Shown here: positions 5,421 to 10,377 of the stretch, piece after piece
Layout: every line of letters starts with the position of its first letter
Position numbering within the stretch: position 1 is the first letter of the stretch
NCBI GenBank assembly: GCA_014894735.1
Contig: JADBKX010000071.1
Location: forward strand, 1 to 10,377
Reading direction: 5' to 3'
Source of the DNA: Candidatus Sediminicultor sextus
Lineage (GTDB): Bacteria; Atribacterota; Phoenicimicrobiia; Phoenicimicrobiales; Phoenicimicrobiaceae
DNA length: 10,377 nt
Position numbers and translations under genes: made by a program
The notes under the pieces: generated by a model
Database searches by the model: none
What the model saw: the letters and a program-made list of their open reading frames with translations, nothing else
Told to the model about the DNA's origin: nothing

Positions 5421-6068
5421 TTAAGCTAGCAAATGAAATATAAAAAATACAATAGGAAATAACACTTTTCCAATTATACCACTTAATACCAGAATTAATA
5501 AGAAAATTGGCCCATAAGATTCTAACTTAGCATACCTCTCAGCCTGAGAATAAGGCAAAAGACCCAGCAATATCTTAGATCCATCTAAAGGCGGAACAGG
5601 AATCAAGTTAAATATGGCTAGTGCTAAATTTATTATGACACCAGTCTGTAAGAATATTAACCATCCTCTTAACATAGTTACCAATAGATTAAAAAAAGAG
5701 CTGTTTTGTGCTATGGTGATTTGTCCGATGAGATAATAACTTAACCTTAATATAAGGGCAAATATTACGGCAATGACTATATTGGCGATAGGTCCTGCCA
5801 ATGAAACATATATCATATCTCTTTTGGGATGATTCAATCTATTAAAATTTACCGGGACTGGTTTTGCCCATCCAAATCGGAATAAAAGCAACATCAAAGT
5901 TCCTATAGGGTCAAGATGAGCCAGAGGATTCAAGGTAAGTCTTCCCGCTTCTGCTGCTGTTGGATCACCCATTTTATAAGCCATCCTACCATGACAGTAC
6001 TCATGAAAAGTAATGGCGATTAAAACAGCCGGTATGCTCCAGGCAATTTCGAATATATTGTTCAACAT
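5421..6068 (-). CDS. Site-2-protease-type membrane metalloprotease (peptidase M50B)
   Basis: This is a 215-residue integral membrane zinc protease of the short M50B group, without a PDZ domain. The zinc and catalytic motif HEYCH is at 22-26 in the first membrane segment. NPLAHLDPIG (47-56) and the third ligand in NLIPVPPLDG (Asp162) are the family signatures. About five hydrophobic segments can be seen, near 8-25, 51-66, 88-110, 127-156 and 186-213. Such enzymes cut substrates within the membrane, but the substrate here is unknown, and this minimal form should not be equated with RseP or SpoIVFB. The ATG lies 4 bp after the stop of the upstream nucleotidyltransferase gene, so the two are probably cotranscribed. 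A 179-bp repeat-bearing gap separates it from trpS. Confidence 0.92.
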   Translation of the reverse strand: MLNNIFEIAWSIPAVLIAITFHEYCHGRMAYKMGDPTAAEAGRLTLNPLAHLDPIGTLMLLLFRFGWAKPVPVNFNRLNHPKRDMIYVSLAGPIANIVIAVIFALILRLSYYLIGQITIAQNSSFFNLLVTMLRGWLIFLQTGVIINLALAIFNLIPVPPLDGSKILLGLLPYSQAERYAKLESYGPIFLLILVLSGIIGKVLFPIVFFIFHLLA

Positions 6069-6072
6069 TTTT

Positions 6073-8712
6073 CTATATCTTATTCCTTTCCTTTAGAATA
6101 TTTTTTACAAATCTAATTTCATCTCTTTTATTTTTTACCTCTCCATCTAACTGGGCACAAAGTAATTTATTTAAAATCTGCGAATAGATCGGACCTGGTT
6201 TTAGCTGTAGTTCTTTTAATTCATTTCCTGAAATATATAGACTTTCTTTTTTATATTTTCTAAAATAGTTGTTTATCCTTTCTTTTGCAATATTAGTGTC
6301 ACTTTCCGTCATAGCTAAAAATAATACTTCGTTAGGTAAACCTCTTAATTTTAAATAGATAACGCTCGGTGATATTTTAGTTTTTTGTGATATCATTTTT
6401 ATGATTTGATCTAAATTTAAGTAACAATAATTTACCTTGTCTATAAACTTTTGCTTAATGATTAGCTTTTTATAAATTTTCTGTAGTTGGCTTTTTTTTA
6501 GATTTCTAATTAAGCAGCAAAAATATATTACCCACAGTTCTATTTTTTCATCAGGTATATCGCGTGTCCAAAAATCAAAATTGCCTTTTACCTTGTTTAA
6601 TCTTTCAACTATTTCTTCATTTAATTCAAATTCCGGAAGAATATACTTTAGCGCTCCTAATTCTTCCATTCTTTTTAAAGATTTTAATGGATTTTCTTCT
6701 TTCAATATTAAAATTAATTCTTCAGTGATTCTTTTCTTTCTTAATCTGGAGAGTAATTTATCATCAATAGCTTTTTTAAGAAAATCTTCTGTTGTCCTAT
6801 TCATTTTAAAATTATATCTCTGTTCAAATCTTATTGCCCGTATAATGCGTGCCGGATCTTCAACAAAACTCAAATTATACAAAACCCTGATTATACCTAT
6901 ACGCAAATCTTTCTGCCCACCAAAAAAGTCGATTAATTTTCCAAAATACTTCTGGTTTAACTGGATAGCCATGGCATTTATAGTAAAATCTCTTCTATAT
7001 AAGTCTTTTTTAATTGAACTTAGCTCAACCTTAGGAAAGGCTGCAGGGTATTCATAAAATTCTCTTCGGGCAGTTGCCACATCTATTTTAAAATCATCCG
7101 CTAAAATTACTATTGCAGTTCCAAATTTTTCGTGGCTTTTAGTTCTCCCTCCCAAGTCTCTGCTTAACTCTCGGGCAAATTTTATTCCTTCTCCTTCAAC
7201 CACAATGTCAAGATCATAATTCTTAATCCCTAAAAATAGGTCTCTTACGATTCCACCTACCATAAAAACTGGAAAATCTAATCTATCCCCTATCTCCCCA
7301 ATTTTATTTAGAACATCTTTAACTCTTTTGGGAAATATTTTTTCTATTAATTCTATTTGCTTCTTTCTCTCTATATTGCTGCTGGTCTCGACATAAGTTG
7401 AAAATGATCTTTTGGGAATGTGACCCTCTCCATATAAATTTCTTATTAAATCAGTTCTGGTAATAATTCCTACCAATTTATCTTCTTGGCTAACAACTAG
7501 TATCCTCCCGATATCGTAATTGATCATTAATTCTTGAATTTCAGTTAAAGGAGTATCCAATTTTACGGTAACTACCTGATCGGACATATATTTACTTACC
7601 AGCTCTTTTCCAAGTCCATGTTGTTTGGCCTTATTTACTTCCTGCATGGTTATAATGCCCTTTAGCTCCCCCGCTTCTACTACCGGAATACCGTTATGTC
7701 CGTATCTTAATAATATTTTTTTCGTCTCTTCAATAGAAGTTAAAGTATTAACGGTCTTAATCGGTGAAGACATAATATCTTTCGCTACAATTCCCGCCCT
7801 TACTTTTTTTTCTAAGATCATGATAAGTTTTTTCTCTAATTCGTCAAGAGATAAATCTTTTACTACAGCCGAAGCTGCCTGAAAGTGACCTCCCCCTCCT
7901 AATTCTTTTAAAACTTCATCTACGTCAACAGAATTTGTTCTACTTCTTCCAACTATATATATTCGGTCTGCCATTTTTACTATAGTAAAAAAAACATCGC
8001 TATTTTCTATTTCTATTAATTTATGAGTAAGAAGAGCTAGCCCTTCTGTATAATTTTTTACTTCTGCATTAGCCATATTAATTCGTACACCCTTGCAAAA
8101 TATTTCCTTAGAAGAAAGCAGCAATTTATTTAATAATTTTTTTTGAGCTATGCTTAGGCCGATATTTATAAAATTTGCTACGACTTTTAAGTTTATACCT
8201 TTATCAAACAAATAAGAAATGCTATTTATATCATCAATCGTAGTAGTTGAAAAAGTAAGGGAGCCGGTATCTTCATAAATCCCCAAGGCAAACAGAGTTG
8301 CTTCGATGGAACTAATTTCTAAATTCATTTTCCTTATTTTTTTTAACATGATAGTAGTAGTTGCTCCTACTTCTTCTATTGCACTAATATCTCCTTTAAT
8401 ATCGTCCGCAGTGGAGGGATGGTGATCATAGATATGAATTTCCAAATCTCTCTTATTTATTACATTAGCAAATGGCCCAATCCGTCTTTTTATTCTAGTG
8501 TCAACTATTATCAATTTATTAATTTCTTCTATTTTAATTTTCTTAAGAGGGGTTATCTCTATCAAATCGCCATATATAGAGATAAATTTTCTTACATTTC
8601 TCTCTATGGCTCCGGTAAATACTAAAAGAGCGTCTTTATATATTTTTTTGGCTGCTACCATAGCAGCCAAAGAATCAAAATCAGTGCTTTGATGACTTAT
8701 AATTACTTCCAA
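6073..8712 (-). CDS. cca: DHH phosphoesterase - CBS pair - tRNA nucleotidyltransferase fusion
   Basis: This is an 879-residue three-part protein. The N-terminal DHH phosphoesterase (1-305) keeps its metal ligands: His7, Asp11 and Asp13, Asp71 (VDTR), DHH at 96-98, Asp148 (EDTG), and the DHHA1 motif GGGGH (272-276). Two CBS domains follow (about 307-430) and may sense an adenine nucleotide. The C-terminal half is a class II tRNA nucleotidyltransferase: GGIVRD (486-491), DLD metal site (500-502), RRDFTINAMA (573-582), and the nucleotide-selecting EDPARIIRAIRF (618-629). It would build or repair the 3' CCA of tRNAs. Similar fusions are known, for example in Aquifex, which splits CC- and A-addition between two enzymes; the specificity here cannot be read. 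The start is TTG at 8712 with GAAGG 8 nt upstream. The nearest promoter is at 8746-8754. The protease gene follows after 4 bp. Confidence 0.93.
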   Translation of the reverse strand: MEVIISHQSTDFDSLAAMVAAKKIYKDALLVFTGAIERNVRKFISIYGDLIEITPLKKIKIEEINKLIIVDTRIKRRIGPFANVINKRDLEIHIYDHHPSTADDIKGDISAIEEVGATTTIMLKKIRKMNLEISSIEATLFALGIYEDTGSLTFSTTTIDDINSISYLFDKGINLKVVANFINIGLSIAQKKLLNKLLLSSKEIFCKGVRINMANAEVKNYTEGLALLTHKLIEIENSDVFFTIVKMADRIYIVGRSRTNSVDVDEVLKELGGGGHFQAASAVVKDLSLDELEKKLIMILEKKVRAGIVAKDIMSSPIKTVNTLTSIEETKKILLRYGHNGIPVVEAGELKGIITMQEVNKAKQHGLGKELVSKYMSDQVVTVKLDTPLTEIQELMINYDIGRILVVSQEDKLVGIITRTDLIRNLYGEGHIPKRSFSTYVETSSNIERKKQIELIEKIFPKRVKDVLNKIGEIGDRLDFPVFMVGGIVRDLFLGIKNYDLDIVVEGEGIKFARELSRDLGGRTKSHEKFGTAIVILADDFKIDVATARREFYEYPAAFPKVELSSIKKDLYRRDFTINAMAIQLNQKYFGKLIDFFGGQKDLRIGIIRVLYNLSFVEDPARIIRAIRFEQRYNFKMNRTTEDFLKKAIDDKLLSRLRKKRITEELILILKEENPLKSLKRMEELGALKYILPEFELNEEIVERLNKVKGNFDFWTRDIPDEKIELWVIYFCCLIRNLKKSQLQKIYKKLIIKQKFIDKVNYCYLNLDQIIKMISQKTKISPSVIYLKLRGLPNEVLFLAMTESDTNIAKERINNYFRKYKKESLYISGNELKELQLKPGPIYSQILNKLLCAQLDGEVKNKRDEIRFVKNILKERNKI

Positions 8713-8745
8713 TAAAAAAACCTTCTTTTTTATTTTTTTATTAAA

Positions 8746-8754
8746 ATTATAGCA
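8746..8754 (-). promoter_or_regulatory. Extended -10 promoter of the nucleotidyltransferase gene
   Basis: On the minus strand TGCTATAAT is a perfect extended -10 (TGnTATAAT). No good -35 is present at 16-18 bp, where the heptad array begins, and extended -10 promoters can work without one. Transcription would start near 8740, about 28 nt before the TTG start. Confidence 0.55.
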
Positions 8755-8763
8755 TAAAAAAAC

Positions 8764-8917
8764 AGTATATAGTATATCGTATATTGTATTTCGTTAAGAA
8801 GGACTAACATAGAGCGTGTAGCGTTTAGTGTAGAGTTAAGAAAGAAGAATACAAAAGTCTAATTCGTATTTCGTGAATCGTATCTCGAATGTAACGATAT
8901 ACGGTATACTAATACTA
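8764..8917. repeat. Heptad-periodic dispersed element, copy 2
   Basis: The 154 bp divide into 22 heptads that end exactly at the stop codon of the phosphorylase gene (8918-8920). From 8764 to 8840 eleven heptamers run in register, nine of them with G at position 2 (AGTATAT twice, then CGTATAT; later AGCGTGT, AGCGTTT, AGTGTAG). The segment 8771-8882 is the inverted counterpart of 2134-2245, with an ungapped match of about three quarters of positions. It sits directly upstream of the extended -10 promoter at 8746-8754. No open frame is present. Confidence 0.8.
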
Positions 8918-10246
8918 TTAAATAAATTCTTTAACGCCTTCCTTACTGATGGTTGCTAAGATTAGTGGTAATTTTTTAGGTTTATTGCCTCCTATAACAA
9001 ATGAGGAGAACAATTTGTTCTTTGCTTCCTTTAATTTTTCTGAATCATTATAATACACTTCGGCTAAATCTTCGTTAATATTAACCTTACTGCCTACTTT
9101 CTTCTTTAAAATAATTCCTACCGATAAATCAATTTCTGATTCTTTTTTCTCTCTGCCTGCGCCTAAAAGCATAGCGCTCTCGCCAATTAATCGAGAATCT
9201 ATTTTCTGTATATAGCCATTAATATCAGCTTTAATTGTAGTACAATGTTTAGCCAGAGGTAATAATTCCGGTTTATCGATTATTTCCGGATTACCGCCCT
9301 GAGCAGATATCATCTCCTTAAATTTACTTAAAGCTGTCCCCTCTTTTAGTATTTTTTCTAATCTTTTTCTTCCTTCTTCATAATTCTTTGCTGCTCCGCC
9401 TAATTTTAGCATATAAGCACCAAGAATCAGGCAAAGGTTGCGTAAATCTTCCGGTCCTCTATTTTTTAAAACTTCGATAGCCTCTTTAACTTCTAAGGAA
9501 TTACCGATGGCAAAACCCAAAGGTTCATCCATATTTGAAACTACTGCCACGGTCTCTTTGCCAAACTCTAATCCTATATCTACCATTATTTTCCCTAATT
9601 TCAAGGCATCTTTATATTCTTGCATAAAAGCGCCGCTACCGGTAGTAACATCTAATACAATGGCATCGGCACCAGCTGCCAATTTTTTACTCATAATACT
9701 GCTTACGATTAAGGGAATACTATCTATCGTTCCGGTGACATCCCTTAACGCGTATAATTTTTTGTCCGCCGGAGCCAAATCTGAAGTAGGACTGATAATT
9801 GATGCTCCAACTTTCTTAACGATATTTATAAATTTATTTAGACTTAATTCTGTTTTAAATCCTTTTATTGATTCTAACTTATCGATTGTGCCGCCGGTAT
9901 GACCTAAACCCCGTCCTGACATCTTGGCTACCGGAACACCTGCCGCTGCCACCATGGGGGCTAAAGCAAGGGTAGTAGTATCTCCTACTCCTCCTGTACT
10001 ATGTTTATCGACCTTAATACCGGGAATGGAACTAAGGTCGATAATTTTTCCGGAATGAACCATATCCATAGTTAGATATTTTATTTCATCAATATTCATT
10101 CCTTGAAAATAGATAGCCATCAACATGGCAGACATTTGGTAATCCGGAATCCTATCTTCGCAATATTCTTTTATCATGAAATTTATTTCTTTTTGAGTTA
10201 ATTCTTGGCCATCTCTTTTTTTGATAATTAAATCATAAAATCTCAT
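8918..10246 (-). CDS. pdp: Pyrimidine-nucleoside phosphorylase (thymidine phosphorylase family)
   Basis: This enzyme reversibly splits uridine, thymidine or deoxyuridine with phosphate to the base and (deoxy)ribose 1-phosphate in nucleoside salvage. The 442-residue protein matches the DeoA/Pdp family end to end: phosphate-site KHSTGGVGD (81-89), MSGRGLGHTGGTIDKLESI (109-127), LYALRDVTGTIDSIPLIVSS (164-183) with SKK at 186-188, DVTTGSGAFM (199-208; most relatives read DVKTG or similar), and MDEPLGFAIGNSLEV (239-253). Choosing between pyrimidine- and thymidine-specific forms from sequence alone is uncertain; Pdp is the usual form outside Proteobacteria. The ATG at 10244-10246 has GGAGG nine bases upstream. 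The gene is followed by a heptad repeat starting at its stop codon and is preceded by REP-like palindromes. Confidence 0.94.
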   Translation of the reverse strand: MRFYDLIIKKRDGQELTQKEINFMIKEYCEDRIPDYQMSAMLMAIYFQGMNIDEIKYLTMDMVHSGKIIDLSSIPGIKVDKHSTGGVGDTTTLALAPMVAAAGVPVAKMSGRGLGHTGGTIDKLESIKGFKTELSLNKFINIVKKVGASIISPTSDLAPADKKLYALRDVTGTIDSIPLIVSSIMSKKLAAGADAIVLDVTTGSGAFMQEYKDALKLGKIMVDIGLEFGKETVAVVSNMDEPLGFAIGNSLEVKEAIEVLKNRGPEDLRNLCLILGAYMLKLGGAAKNYEEGRKRLEKILKEGTALSKFKEMISAQGGNPEIIDKPELLPLAKHCTTIKADINGYIQKIDSRLIGESAMLLGAGREKKESEIDLSVGIILKKKVGSKVNINEDLAEVYYNDSEKLKEAKNKLFSSFVIGGNKPKKLPLILATISKEGVKEFI

Positions 10247-10306
10247 TTAATGTTTCCTCCCAATTGTATTCTTTGGGAATTTTTTTTGTAAAATCATTTT
10301 AATAAT

Positions 10307-10377
10307 GTAGGGGGTAGGGGCACGATGCATCGTGCCCCTAGGAGAAATTAATTATTAATATGGCGAGGGCACAATTC
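10307..10377. repeat. Second REP-like palindrome pair, cut by the window edge
   Basis: The heptamer GTAGGGG is tandemly duplicated (10307-10320). It leads into a palindrome whose 20-bp core at 10318-10337 obeys GGGnnnGATnnATCnnnCCC with arms CAC/GTG; the pairing extends to 10315-10340, a 26-bp perfect palindrome. After a 29-bp AT-rich spacer, GGGCACAATTC at 10367-10377 looks like the left half of a partner (GGG-CAC-AAT), truncated by the end of the window. The architecture matches the pair at 2010-2081. It lies about 60 bp upstream of the phosphorylase start. Confidence 0.72.

Noticed and set aside
6581..7057. Long open frame on the plus strand, antisense to the nucleotidyltransferase gene
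   Set aside because: It has no recognisable domain, is rich in Ser, Phe and Ile as expected for the complement of an AT-rich gene, and lies wholly inside a well-supported gene.
9438..9902. Open frame on the plus strand, antisense to the phosphorylase gene
   Set aside because: It is a shadow of a conserved gene, with no ribosome binding site or family similarity seen.
10263..10292. Promoter for the phosphorylase gene (TTTACA, 18 bp, TACAAT on the minus strand)
   Set aside because: The boxes and spacing are fair, but transcription would start at about 10256, within the ribosome binding site at 10256-10260, leaving the leader without a complete one.

Overview
This is a 10.4 kb, AT-rich, gene-dense bacterial segment. 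Ten protein genes are supported. Nine lie on the minus strand and one, rpmB (ribosomal protein L28), lies on the plus strand at the left end. The genes are ordinary housekeeping genes. The less expected content is in the intergenic DNA, which carries two families of short structured repeats. All stop codons fit the standard code, and TTG is used as a start for at least two genes. An iron-sulfur-type TrpRS, a DHH-CBS-tRNA nucleotidyltransferase fusion and the AT-richness suggest a deep-branching anaerobe such as an Atribacterota- or Thermotogota-like lineage. That placement is inference and has low to moderate confidence.

In the direction of minus-strand transcription (right to left) the order is: a pyrimidine-nucleoside phosphorylase (10246-8918); a 205 bp gap with a heptanucleotide-periodic repeat and an extended -10 promoter; the fused DHH/CBS/tRNA nucleotidyltransferase (8712-6073); a site-2-type membrane metalloprotease 4 bp downstream (6068-5421); a 179 bp gap with repeats; trpS (5241-4255), scpA (overlapping trpS), scpB and rluB in a tight cluster down to 2247; a 351 bp gap holding a heptad array and a pair of REP-like palindromes; then cmk and ispH, which overlap. 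ispH runs tail-to-tail into rpmB, and the two genes share four bases.

The genes cover tRNA maturation and charging (tRNA nucleotidyltransferase, TrpRS), chromosome condensation (ScpA/ScpB), ribosome assembly (RluB-type pseudouridine synthase, L28), CMP phosphorylation (Cmk), isoprenoid precursor synthesis by the MEP pathway (IspH), nucleoside salvage and membrane proteolysis. The scpA-scpB-rluB-cmk-ispH order is a familiar bacterial arrangement. No mobile-element gene, CRISPR array, tRNA or rRNA was seen.

The main points for follow-up are: (1) palindromes obeying GGGnnnGATnnATCnnnCCC with compensatory changes in both arms, arranged as inverted pairs (2010-2081, and 10314 to the right edge, where the window cuts the second pair); (2) a dispersed element about 112 bp long with a 7-bp internal period, present in two inverted copies (2134-2245 and 8771-8882), with further 7- and 8-bp arrays in most gaps, the heptad arrays usually starting right at a stop codon; (3) protein-level oddities: Asn in place of a conserved substrate-binding His in IspH, a Cys4 Fe-S motif in TrpRS, and an unresolved start or frame for scpB.
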